The notes below the pieces were generated by a model that was not told where the DNA came from, searched no databases, and saw nothing but the letters and a program-made list of their open reading frames with translations. This document shows, piece by piece, positions 25,538 through 36,671 of a stretch of DNA of 64,000 nt (positions are counted from its first letter, which is position 1; every line of letters starts with the position of its first letter). Where the stretch lies: the NCBI RefSeq assembly GCF_040546025.1, contig NZ_JBEPNA010000012.1, positions 1 to 64,000 of the forward strand, written 5' to 3'. Source of the stretch: Marisediminicola sp040546025. Its GTDB lineage: Bacteria > Actinomycetota > Actinomycetes > Actinomycetales > Microbacteriaceae. The position numbers and the translations under genes are program-made.

Positions 25538-26125
25538 ATGGCCCAGACACGTGGCGACCAGAACGCACCCTCCGGCGACAACGACAGGGGTGTCGTGAGC
25601 GACGGCGGCGTTCAGACCGGCAAGGGTCACGCGACCCCCACCCGGCGCGAGCGCGAAGCGGCGAACATGCGCCCGCTCGTGTCGAATGACCGCAAGGCGG
25701 CGAACAAGGAGGCTCGCGCCAAGATGGCGCAGTCCCGCGAGAAGGCGCGCATCGGGCTCGCGAACGGCGACGAGCGTTACCTGCCGCAGCGCGACCGCGG
25801 GGCGCAGCGCCGGTTCGTGCGCGACTACGTCGACGCGCGGTTCAGCGCGGGCGAGGCCCTCATCCCGCTCATGTTCATCGTCATCCTCACGACCTTCGTC
25901 CCGGCGCTCGGCACCTACTCCTACCTCGCCCTCTGGGCATTCTTCCTCATCGCCGTGATCGACAGCGTGATCCTCGGCTACTTGGTGAAGAAGAAGCTGG
26001 CGGCGAAGTTCGGCGAGGCCAACGTGCAGGGCGGAACCCGGTGGTACGCCGCCATGCGGGCGCTGCAGCTGCGTCTGATGCGGCTTCCGAAGCCTCAGGT
26101 CAAGCGTTGGGAATGGCCGAGCTGA
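25538..26125 (+). CDS. DUF3043 membrane protein
   Basis: A 195-residue protein typical of the actinobacterial DUF3043 family. A charged N-terminal half is rich in Lys, Arg and Glu (PTRREREAANMRPLV, NDRKAANKEARAKM, LPQRDRGAQRRFVRDYVD). Two membrane helices follow (about residues 108-130 and 132-152), then a basic C-terminus. Function is unknown for the family. ATG 25538 is preceded by AAGGA. Its last 26 bases overlap the end of pyrD on the other strand, a tail-to-tail overlap. Confidence 0.85.
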   Translation: MAQTRGDQNAPSGDNDRGVVSDGGVQTGKGHATPTRREREAANMRPLVSNDRKAANKEARAKMAQSREKARIGLANGDERYLPQRDRGAQRRFVRDYVDARFSAGEALIPLMFIVILTTFVPALGTYSYLALWAFFLIAVIDSVILGYLVKKKLAAKFGEANVQGGTRWYAAMRALQLRLMRLPKPQVKRWEWPS

Positions 26126-27155
26126 GCTCTGCTCTCGCCGTGGCGAGTCCGCGGTTGATGTGGCGCGCCCAGAGCGGTCCCCGATAGAGGAACGCGGTGT
26201 AGCCCTGCACGAGTGTCGCTCCCGCGGCGAGGCGCTCGGCCACGTCGTGTGCCGTGTCGACGCCCCCGACGGAGATGACGCACAGCTCGGCGGGCACCTT
26301 CGAACGGATCAGCCGAAGCACCTCGAGCGAGCGAGGTGCGAGCGGTGCGCCGGACAGGCCCCCGGCGCCGGCGGCCTCGACGACATCCGCCGGGGTGCGG
26401 AGGTTCTCCCTGGAGAGGGTCGTGTTCGTCGCGATGATGCCGTCGAGCCGCAGCTCGGTCACGAGCTCCGCGATCTTGCGCACCTCGTCGTCGCTGAGGT
26501 CGGGTGAGATCTTGACGAGGACCGGCGTGTCACCTGCTGCCGCCTTGACCGCGCTGAGGAGCGGTGCGAGGCGCTCGATCTCCTGGAGGCCGCGCAGTCC
26601 CGGAGTGTTCGGTGAGCTCACGTTGACGGCGAGGTAGTCGGCGGTGGGTGCGAGCAGTCGCGTGCTCTCGAGGTAGTCGGGGATCGCGCTCTCGACCTCG
26701 ACAGCCCGCGACTTGCCGATGTTCACCCCGATGATGGGCCGGCGGCTTCTGGCGCGTTCACGGCGCAGGCGCGGGGCGGCGGCGGCGGATCCCCCGTTGT
26801 TGAAGCCCATGCGGTTGATTACCGCGCGATCGGCGATCAGGCGGAACAGCCGTGGCCTCTCGTTGCCCGGCTGGGCGAGGGCAGTGAGCGTGCCGACCTC
26901 GACGTGGCCGAATCCGAGCTGCCAGAGGCCGCGCATGCCCTCGGCATCCTTGTCGAAACCGGCGGCGACTCCGAACGGGGAGTCGAACTCCAGGCCGAGG
27001 GTGGAGGTCGCGAGCGACGGATGCGGGCGGGTGGCGAGCCGCAGCAGGGCTCCGACACCGATGCGTGGAAGGAGCCGGATCACGGTGAATGCCAGGTGAT
27101 GGGCCCGCTCGGGATCGAGTCGACGCAGGACGAGGGAGAAGAAGAGGGGATACAT
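26100..27155 (-). CDS. pyrD: Dihydroorotate dehydrogenase (quinone), class 2 PyrD
   Basis: Oxidises dihydroorotate to orotate in pyrimidine synthesis, passing electrons to menaquinone at the membrane. The 351-residue protein has the class 2 N-terminal helix region (MYPLFFSLVLRRLDPERAHHLAF), PFGVAAGFDKDAEG for FMN binding, NRMGFNNGG, NVSSPNTPGLRGLQ with the catalytic Ser, VKISPDLSD with the conserved Lys, and NTTLSR. Length fits class 2 (335-365). TACCCT lies 10 bases before the ATG and could be its -10 box, giving a very short leader. Confidence 0.95.
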   Translation of the reverse strand: MYPLFFSLVLRRLDPERAHHLAFTVIRLLPRIGVGALLRLATRPHPSLATSTLGLEFDSPFGVAAGFDKDAEGMRGLWQLGFGHVEVGTLTALAQPGNERPRLFRLIADRAVINRMGFNNGGSAAAAPRLRRERARSRRPIIGVNIGKSRAVEVESAIPDYLESTRLLAPTADYLAVNVSSPNTPGLRGLQEIERLAPLLSAVKAAAGDTPVLVKISPDLSDDEVRKIAELVTELRLDGIIATNTTLSRENLRTPADVVEAAGAGGLSGAPLAPRSLEVLRLIRSKVPAELCVISVGGVDTAHDVAERLAAGATLVQGYTAFLYRGPLWARHINRGLATARAELSSAIPNA

Positions 27156-27222
27156 ACCGAGACTCAGGGTAGCGGCAGCGGGCGGTGACCCGCATACCGC
27201 GCCCGGGCCAGTCGGCGCGGCC

Positions 27223-27690
27223 CTACTCTGGCGAGAGTGCCTCGTCGTGCTCGACCCGCAGCAGTGCGATCGCGGTTTCGAAGTCCTCGAGGGAGTCGAA
27301 CCCCTTGTAGACGCTCGCGAACCGAAGGTAGGCGACCTCGTCGAGTTCGCGCAGCGGCGGGAGGATCGCCAGACCGATGTCGTTGGCGTCGATCTGGGAT
27401 GCCCCGGTTGCCCGGATCGCCTCTTCGACCCGCTGCGCGAGGATCGCGAGGTCGGCGTCGGTGACCGGGCGGCCCTGGCAGGCCTTCCTGACCCCGGCGA
27501 CGATCTTCTCGCGACTGAACGGCTCGATCACTCCGCTGCGCTTGACGACGTTGAGACTCGCCGTCTCGGTCGTCGAGAATCGTCGCCCGCACTCCGGGCA
27601 TTGCCGACGGCGGCGGATCGACAGTCCGTCGTCGCTGGTGCGGGAGTCGACGACTCGGGAATCAGGATGACGACAAAAGGGGCAGAACAT
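27223..27690 (-). CDS. nrdR: Transcriptional regulator NrdR
   Basis: Represses ribonucleotide reductase genes in response to dATP/ATP. The 155-residue protein begins with a zinc ribbon MFCPFCRH...CPECGRRF (two C-x2-C pairs), then an ATP-cone domain from about residue 48 to 138 with VVKRSGVIEPFSREK. Length matches the family closely. A TACGCT box nine bases before the ATG suggests a transcript with almost no leader. No nrd genes occur in this window, so its targets are elsewhere. Confidence 0.97.
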   Translation of the reverse strand: MFCPFCRHPDSRVVDSRTSDDGLSIRRRRQCPECGRRFSTTETASLNVVKRSGVIEPFSREKIVAGVRKACQGRPVTDADLAILAQRVEEAIRATGASQIDANDIGLAILPPLRELDEVAYLRFASVYKGFDSLEDFETAIALLRVEHDEALSPE

Positions 27691-27732
27691 GGTGACACCA
27701 GCGTACGCCTGCGCCCGCGGAAACGGGGGACG

Positions 27733-29040
27733 TCAGTCGTCGGTGAATCTCGCCGTCACGGCGTCACCGTGCGCCGGGAGGTCCTCGGCGCTGGACAGGG
27801 CGACAACCTGCTCGCGCACTCGCTCCAGCGCGGCGCGATCGTAGCTGACGACCTGCTGCGGCCGCAGGAAGGTGTAGGCGCCGAGTCCCGAGGAGAATCG
27901 AGCCTGTCCCCCGGTGGGCAGCACGTGGTTCGATCCGGCGAGGTAGTCGCCGAGGCTCACGGGCGAGTGATCGCCGAGGAAGATCGCGCCGGCGTTGAGG
28001 ATGCTGGGGAGCATCGCCGCCGGGTCGGCCGTCTGGATCTCGAGGTGCTCCGGTCCGTAGGCGTTGCTGAAGTCGGCGGCGGAGGCGAGGTCGTCGACGA
28101 GCACGATGGCGGACTGCACGCCGGTCAGCGAGATCTGCACCCGTTCCCGGTGGTGGGTGAGCGGCACGAGTCGCGCGAGCTCGACCTGGACGCGGTCGGC
28201 GAGATCGGGAGAGTCGGTGACGAGCACCCCGGCGGCGAGCTCATCGTGTTCGGCCTGGCTGATCAGGTCGCTGGCGACGAGTCGCGGGACGGCGGTGCCG
28301 TCCGCGATCACGAGGATCTCGGTGGGGCCGGCCTCGGAGTCGATGCCCGCGTGTCCGCGGACCAGTCGCTTGGCGGCGGCGACGTAGACGTTGCCGGGTC
28401 CGGTGATCACCTGGACGGGGTCGAGTAGCCCGGGAACACCGTAGGCGAACGCGCCGATCGCCCCCGCACCGCCCATGGCGTAGATCTCGTCGATCTCGAG
28501 CAGCCCGGCCGCGCCGAGGATGGTCGGGTGGATCGCTCCGCCGAAGGACCGCTGGGGCGGGGAGGCGAGGGCGACCGAGCGAACCCCGGCGACCTGGGCG
28601 GGCACGACGTTCATGACCACACTTGAGGGATATACGGCCTTGCCGCCGGGAACGTAGAGGCCGACCCGTGCGACGGGGCTCCAGCGCTGAACGACCTCGG
28701 CGCCGTCTCCGAGCGTCGTGACGGAGGGGGCGGGCACTTGCGCGGCCGATCCGGCCCTGACCCGGTCGATGGCCTCCTCGAGCGCGTCTCGCACGGCAGG
28801 CTCGAGCCGCGCGACGGCGTCGGCGATCTCCCCAGAACGCACCCGCACGTGGTCGGGCCGCACCCCGTCGAAGCGCTCCGCCTGGTCGAGGATCGCCTGC
28901 TCGCCGCGGGCGCGCACGTCGTCGATGAGCGCACTCGCGGCATCCGTCGCCACCGAGATGTCGGTGTGCGAACGGGGGACGATCTGGAGGAGTTCTGCAG
29001 GGCTGAGGCGGCGACCGCGGAGGTCAATGGTCTGGATCAT
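27733..29040 (-). CDS. hisD: Histidinol dehydrogenase HisD
   Basis: Catalyses the last two oxidations of histidine synthesis, histidinol to histidine, with NAD and a zinc ion. The 435-residue protein shows VGLYVPGGKAVYPSSVVMN, the GAGAIGAFAYG loop, AGPTEILVIAD, SQAEHDELAAG (zinc-site Gln and His) and the C-terminal GAIFLGDHSPVSLGDYLAGSNHVLPT stretch with further ligands. Length is typical. No other his genes follow in the window, so this may be the last or a detached his gene. GGGAG precedes the ATG and TAAAGT lies just upstream of it. Confidence 0.96.
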   Translation of the reverse strand: MIQTIDLRGRRLSPAELLQIVPRSHTDISVATDAASALIDDVRARGEQAILDQAERFDGVRPDHVRVRSGEIADAVARLEPAVRDALEEAIDRVRAGSAAQVPAPSVTTLGDGAEVVQRWSPVARVGLYVPGGKAVYPSSVVMNVVPAQVAGVRSVALASPPQRSFGGAIHPTILGAAGLLEIDEIYAMGGAGAIGAFAYGVPGLLDPVQVITGPGNVYVAAAKRLVRGHAGIDSEAGPTEILVIADGTAVPRLVASDLISQAEHDELAAGVLVTDSPDLADRVQVELARLVPLTHHRERVQISLTGVQSAIVLVDDLASAADFSNAYGPEHLEIQTADPAAMLPSILNAGAIFLGDHSPVSLGDYLAGSNHVLPTGGQARFSSGLGAYTFLRPQQVVSYDRAALERVREQVVALSSAEDLPAHGDAVTARFTDD

Positions 29041-29083
29041 GGCGCTCCCAACTTTAGTGGCCGCCCGCTGGACGCCGGCCGCG

Positions 29084-29098
29084 CGCTGCCCCGCAGCG
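29084..29098 (-). terminator. Possible weak terminator after dnaE
   Basis: A 6-bp stem (29084-29089 with 29093-29098) with a three-base loop starts eight bases after the dnaE stop on the minus strand. No T run follows, so this is a weak candidate. Confidence 0.3.
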
Positions 29099-29105
29099 GA
29101 TGCGG

Positions 29106-32621
<3,516 letters not shown>

Positions 32622-32655
32622 GAAGTACTCCGAAAACCGAGGTGAAAAGCTTCCT

Positions 32656-32670
32656 CCAGCCTAAGGCTGG
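32656..32670 (-). terminator. Possible terminator between rluD and dnaE
   Basis: A perfect 6-bp stem (32656-32661 with 32665-32670) and a TAA loop lie directly after the rluD stop on the minus strand, with a TTTT run about 8 bases further. It could separate the rluD-lspA transcript from dnaE. Confidence 0.4.
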
Positions 32671-32672
32671 GG

Positions 32673-33593
32673 TCAGTCTTTTCGGAGCACATCCAGCGCG
32701 TGCTGGAGGTCCGCCGGGTAGTTGGTCCTGTAGACGACGCTTTCGCCGGTGGCCGGGTGCCGGAAGCTCAGCTGGAGCGCGTGAAGCCACTGGCGCGACA
32801 GTCCGAGTTTCGCCGAGATCGACGGATCGGCACCGTACATCGCGTCGCCGACGCACGGGTGACGCTGGGCGGCCATGTGCACGCGGATCTGGTGCGTTCG
32901 ACCGGTCTCGAGGTTCACCTCGAGCAGCGAAGCACTCGGGAACGCCTCGAGCGTCTCGTAATGGGTGACTGAGTCCTTGCCTCCGGAGACGATCGCGAAC
33001 TTCCAACTCGACCCGGGGTGCCGCCCGATCGGCGCGTCGATAGTCCCGGCGAGCGGGTCGGGATGGCCCTGCACGACGGCGTGGTAGATCTTGTCGACCT
33101 CGCGGTCATGGAAAGCGCGCTTGAGCTCGGAATAGGCCCGCTCGGACTTCGCGACCACCATGAGGCCGCTCGTACCGGCGTCGAGCCGGTGCACGATTCC
33201 CGCGCGCTCAGACGCGCCGGAGGTGGAGATGCGGTAGCCGGCGCCCGCCAGGGCGCCGAGCACGGTCGGACCGGTCCAGCCGACAGAGGGGTGCGCCGCA
33301 ACACCGACGGGCTTATCGATGACGACGATGTCGTCATCATCGTGCACGACCGTGAGGTCGGGCACGTGCACCGGCACGATCACCGGGGCTTCCCTCGACT
33401 GCCAGTTGACCTCGAGCCAGCTCCCGGCGTTCAGCCGGTCTGATTTGCCGAGGACCGCTCCGTCTGCGCTCACTCCCCCGCCCTCGGCGACCTCGGCCGC
33501 GAAGGTGCGTGAGAAGCCCAGGAGCTTGGCGAGCCCCGCATCGACCCGCTCGCCCGCGAGCCCCTCGGGGACGGGCATGCTGCGTGTTTCCAT
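32673..33593 (-). CDS. rluD: RluA/RluD family pseudouridine synthase
   Basis: Converts uridines in 23S rRNA to pseudouridine. The 306-residue protein has a short S4-like N-terminal region (residues about 10-65) and the RluA-type catalytic domain with VHRLDAGTSGLMVVAKS, containing the catalytic Asp, then GRTHQIRVHMAAQRHPCVGD. It lies five bases after lspA, as in many actinobacteria where lspA-rluD-dnaE are consecutive. The exact rRNA target (1911/1915/1917 for true RluD) is inferred from family only. ATG 33593 is used; an internal ATG five codons on is possible. Confidence 0.9.
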   Translation of the reverse strand: METRSMPVPEGLAGERVDAGLAKLLGFSRTFAAEVAEGGGVSADGAVLGKSDRLNAGSWLEVNWQSREAPVIVPVHVPDLTVVHDDDDIVVIDKPVGVAAHPSVGWTGPTVLGALAGAGYRISTSGASERAGIVHRLDAGTSGLMVVAKSERAYSELKRAFHDREVDKIYHAVVQGHPDPLAGTIDAPIGRHPGSSWKFAIVSGGKDSVTHYETLEAFPSASLLEVNLETGRTHQIRVHMAAQRHPCVGDAMYGADPSISAKLGLSRQWLHALQLSFRHPATGESVVYRTNYPADLQHALDVLRKD

Positions 33594-33598
33594 GTCTT

Positions 33599-34207
33599 CT
33601 AGCGCTCCGTGGCGTCGGGGGTGGAATCGGCAGCGGCGGGGTAGCCGGGCGTGGCCGGGCCGGAACCGGTCGCAGCGACCTTCTGCTCGCGCTGGCCGTC
33701 CAGCCCCACCCCGCGGATGGTGAGGATGATGAACAGCCCCATACTCGCGACGATGAACGAATCGGCGATATTGAACACGGCCGGGAACCCGGCGACGCGA
33801 ATGAAGTCGATTACCTGGCCGAGGCCGAAGCTCGGTTCGCGCAGCAGCCGGTCGGTGAGGTTGCCGAGCGTACCGCCGAGCAGCATCCCGAACAGGATGG
33901 CCCAGCTGAGAGACCGGATCCGGCGGGCGAAGACGATGATGAGGACCGTCACGACGGATGCCGCGATCGAGAAGATCCAGGTGGCGCCGCTCGCCAACGA
34001 GAACGCTGCCCCTGGATTCTTCACGAACACGAAGTCGAGCACGTTGCCGAGCACCGGGACCGGTTCGCCGAGCGGCAGGTTCTCGACGACGAAGTACTTC
34101 GTTATCTGGTCACAGGCAAAGACGACGAGGGCCACCGTGACGAGCGCGAAGATCGCCCCAACGCTGACCCCTGCCGTACGTGCCGCCGCGGTCGGCTCAG
34201 TTGCCAC
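33599..34207 (-). CDS. lspA: Lipoprotein signal peptidase LspA
   Basis: Membrane aspartic protease that removes signal peptides from lipoproteins. 202 residues with four membrane helices. The two catalytic Asp are in GNLTDRL and FNIADSFI, and DQITKYFVVENLPLG and KNPGAAFSLA match conserved blocks. About 30 extra polar residues extend the C-terminus beyond the usual end. It starts at GTG 34207 and overlaps the divIVA stop by 11 bases, so it is co-translated with divIVA. A client in this window is the CtaC precursor. Confidence 0.95.
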   Translation of the reverse strand: MATEPTAAARTAGVSVGAIFALVTVALVVFACDQITKYFVVENLPLGEPVPVLGNVLDFVFVKNPGAAFSLASGATWIFSIAASVVTVLIIVFARRIRSLSWAILFGMLLGGTLGNLTDRLLREPSFGLGQVIDFIRVAGFPAVFNIADSFIVASMGLFIILTIRGVGLDGQREQKVAATGSGPATPGYPAAADSTPDATER

Positions 34208-35000
34208 CGACGCCCTGGCTCATGGACGCGGTCTCCGACTTGCTCGCCGATCCGGCGCTGTCGAGTTCGCGAAGCTGGCTCTCGATGTACCCCTTGAGCT
34301 TCTGGCGGTACTCCCGCTCGAAGGTGCGGAGCTCGTCAATGCGCTGCTCGAGAACGGTGCGCTCCTTGTCGAGCTTGGCCAGCTGCGCTCGCTGCGTTGC
34401 CTCGGCCTCGCTGACGAGGCGCGCCGCAGTGGCCTCCGCCTCGGTGACGACGCGCTCGGCGCTGGTCTCGGCCTCGCCGACGACCTTGGCCGCGGTGGTC
34501 TCGGCCTCCCCGACGACCTTGGCCGCGGTGGCCTCGGCTTCGCTGACGACGCGCTCGGCAGTGGCGTTGCCCTCGGCGACGAGCGATTCGCGCTTCTCGA
34601 CACCTTCGCGGACGTGCTCCTCGTGCAGGCGGCGAGCCAGCTGCAGCAGGTTGGTGGTGCTGTCGGTCTCGGACTCGCCGCTCGGCGCGGCGTACGAAAC
34701 CGGGGCGGCAACGGCGGCGGGAGCCGCAACCGCCGGCTCAGACGTGGACTCGGGCTCGGGAGCTGCCGCAGCAACGGGCTCTGCGGCCGGAGCCGACTGG
34801 CCTCCGCCACGCTGCATCTCGCCGATGCGGGATTCGCTGCCGACGAGGCGCTGGCGTAGCTCCTCGTTCTCCTGATTCAGGCGACGCAGCTCGACGACGA
34901 CCTCGTCGAGGAAGTCATCGACCTCGTCCTGGTCGTATCCCTCGCGAAACTTGGTCGGCTGGAAACGCTTGTTGACAACGTCTTCGGGAGTCAGAGCCAT
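34197..35000 (-). CDS. divIVA: DivIVA/Wag31 polar growth protein
   Basis: Coiled-coil scaffold that marks cell poles and directs wall growth in actinobacteria. 267 residues. The N-terminal domain (residues 1-60) has the family motif MALTPEDVVNKRFQPTKFREGYDQ and DDFLDEVV. A low-complexity Ala/Pro/Glu linker covers about 65-110. The C-terminal coiled coil starts near 115 and includes five near-identical 11-residue repeats at 149-203. The end resembles Wag31 of Corynebacterineae. ATG 35000 has GAGGTG upstream. It is separated from yggT by about 135 bases that hold a leader hairpin and probably a promoter. Confidence 0.95.
   Translation of the reverse strand: MALTPEDVVNKRFQPTKFREGYDQDEVDDFLDEVVVELRRLNQENEELRQRLVGSESRIGEMQRGGGQSAPAAEPVAAAAPEPESTSEPAVAAPAAVAAPVSYAAPSGESETDSTTNLLQLARRLHEEHVREGVEKRESLVAEGNATAERVVSEAEATAAKVVGEAETTAAKVVGEAETSAERVVTEAEATAARLVSEAEATQRAQLAKLDKERTVLEQRIDELRTFEREYRQKLKGYIESQLRELDSAGSASKSETASMSQGVGGN
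34392..34556 (-). repeat. Five 33-bp in-frame repeats in divIVA
   Basis: Five consecutive copies of an 11-residue unit of the form (A/E)(K/R)(V/L)V(S/G/T)EAE(A/T)(T/S)(A/Q) encode residues 149-203 of DivIVA. The 33-bp DNA units are similar enough for slippage or recombination, so copy number could vary among strains. An 11-residue period suits a right-handed or straight coiled coil. Confidence 0.85.
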
Positions 35001-35024
35001 GGGTCACCTCAAAATCATCTGGAA

Positions 35025-35043
35025 CATGCACGTTCCGTGCATG
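35025..35043 (-). other. Inverted repeat in the divIVA leader
   Basis: A perfect 8-bp stem (35025-35032 with 35036-35043) with a three-base loop lies 25-43 bases before the divIVA ATG. The overlapping pair 35021-35025 and 35032-35036 could form an alternative 5-bp stem that excludes it. It could be an operator or an RNA structure; no known family is recognised. Confidence 0.5.
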
Positions 35044-35135
35044 AATATGCGTGCTGCTAAAGCTAGCAAACGAATGCCCGCGAGTCGGAGGACGCCTCCG
35101 GGACACGCGGTTAAGAGTACAGCGTCGACACTCGC

Positions 35136-35441
35136 TTACGCCGTTGACGATGCCAACGATGTGGCGAACGACATCAGGATGAGCACCGCGATCAATACGA
35201 TGCTCCAGGCGAAGTCGAGGGCGATTCCACCGAGGCGGATCGGCGGGATGAAGCGGCGCACGGCCCGGATCGGCGGATCCGTAATCGTGAACACGACTTC
35301 CGCCACGACAACGAGGAATCCCTTCGGCCGCCAGCCCCGGGCGAAGTTGCGCGCGAGGTCGAGGATGAAGCGCGCCCACATTGCGATGAGGTACAGGAAG
35401 AGGGCGTAATACGCGATGGTCGCGATAACAGAAACGATCAC
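35136..35441 (-). CDS. YggT family membrane protein
   Basis: A 101-residue protein with two hydrophobic segments (about residues 5-30 and 75-98) and the YggT core FVVVAEVVFTITDPPIRAVRRFIP. The family occurs between sepF and divIVA in most actinobacteria and has been linked to envelope or division functions, but its action is not known. It starts at GTG 35441, 30 bases after sepF. It lacks signal peptide cleavage features. Confidence 0.88.
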   Translation of the reverse strand: MIVSVIATIAYYALFLYLIAMWARFILDLARNFARGWRPKGFLVVVAEVVFTITDPPIRAVRRFIPPIRLGGIALDFAWSIVLIAVLILMSFATSLASSTA

Positions 35442-35471
35442 AGCTCCGACGCTAGCTCATCCGGCTGTGTT

Positions 35472-35957
35472 TCAGTTCTGGGCATAGAACGACGCATCGA
35501 CTTCTGGCTCGGCATCGGCCTGGTCGCCGCTGACGACGATGTGGGCCGGCGACAGCAGGAAGACCTGCTTGGTGACGCGCTCGATCTTGCCGTAGAGCCC
35601 CTGCGAGAGACCACTGGCGAAGTCGATGAGGCGTCGCGCGTCGGGCTCGCTCATCTGGGAGAGGTTGATGATGACGGGGATGCCGTCACGGAAGCTCTCG
35701 GCGATGACCTGCGCGTCGCGGTACTGGCGAGGGTGGACTGTGAGGATCTCATTCATTTCGACCGGTGCCGCATTCTTTGTCGTAGTGGGACGCCGCAAGG
35801 GGGTGACAGGGGCGCGTCCGGCGGTGTTCGTCGCGTGACCCTGAGGGGTCGCCGCGGCGGCGGGCGCGGCGGGCTGAGCAGGGGTCGGCTCATGGTTCTC
35901 GAACTCCTCGTCCGCGAGCCCCAGATAAACCATGGTCTTGCGCAGCGGGTTAGCCAT
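35472..35957 (-). CDS. sepF: Cell division protein SepF
   Basis: Membrane-binding partner of FtsZ; in actinobacteria, which have no FtsA, it is the main FtsZ membrane tether. The 161-residue protein has an N-terminal membrane-targeting helix (MANPLRKTMVYLGL), an Ala/Pro linker (about 20-65) and the SepF domain with ILTVHPRQYRDAQVIAESFRDGIPVIINLSQM, RRLIDFASGLSQGLYGKIERV and VFLLSPAHI. A GGAGG ribosome site precedes ATG 35957, and TAATCT near 35994 could be a -10 box for an internal promoter. Confidence 0.95.
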   Translation of the reverse strand: MANPLRKTMVYLGLADEEFENHEPTPAQPAAPAAAATPQGHATNTAGRAPVTPLRRPTTTKNAAPVEMNEILTVHPRQYRDAQVIAESFRDGIPVIINLSQMSEPDARRLIDFASGLSQGLYGKIERVTKQVFLLSPAHIVVSGDQADAEPEVDASFYAQN

Positions 35958-35993
35958 TTCGTGCCTCCTGTGTGGGTCGTACTGAACCTAAGA

Positions 35994-36668
35994 TTAACCG
36001 CGGGTCGGCCGGTTTCCGGTGATTGTCGACCCAATCCGCAGGTGTGTCGCGCCCTCGAGGATGGCCTCGCGGTAGTCCCCCGACATTCCTGCCGAGATGA
36101 ATTCGGCCGCCGGGTCGATCGCGCGAACCCGGTCCGACGCCGCTCTGAGCCTCGCGAACGCTGCTCGCGGCTCCTCGCCGAGCGGGGCGACGGCCATCAC
36201 TCCGAGCAGGCGAACACCTCTCGTGGCGACGACGCGCTCGACCAACGCCTCGAGTTCCTCGTCCGGCACTCCCCCGCGCGCGGCATCCGTCGTCAGATTC
36301 AACTGTACGAAGGCGTCGACCGTGCGCTCGTCTGACGCGAGGGCGTCCACGACCGAGTCCCGGTCGAGCGAATGAATGACGTGCGCGTATGCGGCCGCCT
36401 GCCGGGCCTTCTTGCTCTGCAGCTGCCCGACGAAGTGCCAGGTCAGGTCGAGATCGGCGAGCTCGGCGGCCTTGGCCTGCGCATCCTGGTGGCGGTTTTC
36501 GCCGAAGTCGCGCACCCCGAGCGCGTGAAGCTCACGCGCGAGGGATACGGGGTGGAACTTCGTGATGACCACGGTCGTGATCCCCGCGAGGTCACGCCCG
36601 GCCTGGGCCGCCGCCTCGGCGACCCCGACCCGAACCGTCTCGAGCCGGTCCGCCACGCTCTCCGTCAC
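35994..36668 (-). CDS. YggS family pyridoxal phosphate-binding protein
   Basis: A PLP homeostasis protein of the YggS/PLPBP/PROSC family. The 224-residue protein keeps the PLP Lys in VVITKFHP, FGENRHQDAQAK, WHFVGQLQSKK, HSLDRDS and SAGMSGDYREAI (phosphate site). It binds PLP but has no proven enzyme activity. It starts at GTG 36668, three bases after ftsZ, in the usual actinobacterial spot between ftsZ and sepF. Confidence 0.93.
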   Translation of the reverse strand: MTESVADRLETVRVGVAEAAAQAGRDLAGITTVVITKFHPVSLARELHALGVRDFGENRHQDAQAKAAELADLDLTWHFVGQLQSKKARQAAAYAHVIHSLDRDSVVDALASDERTVDAFVQLNLTTDAARGGVPDEELEALVERVVATRGVRLLGVMAVAPLGEEPRAAFARLRAASDRVRAIDPAAEFISAGMSGDYREAILEGATHLRIGSTITGNRPTRG

Positions 36669-36671
36669 CGG

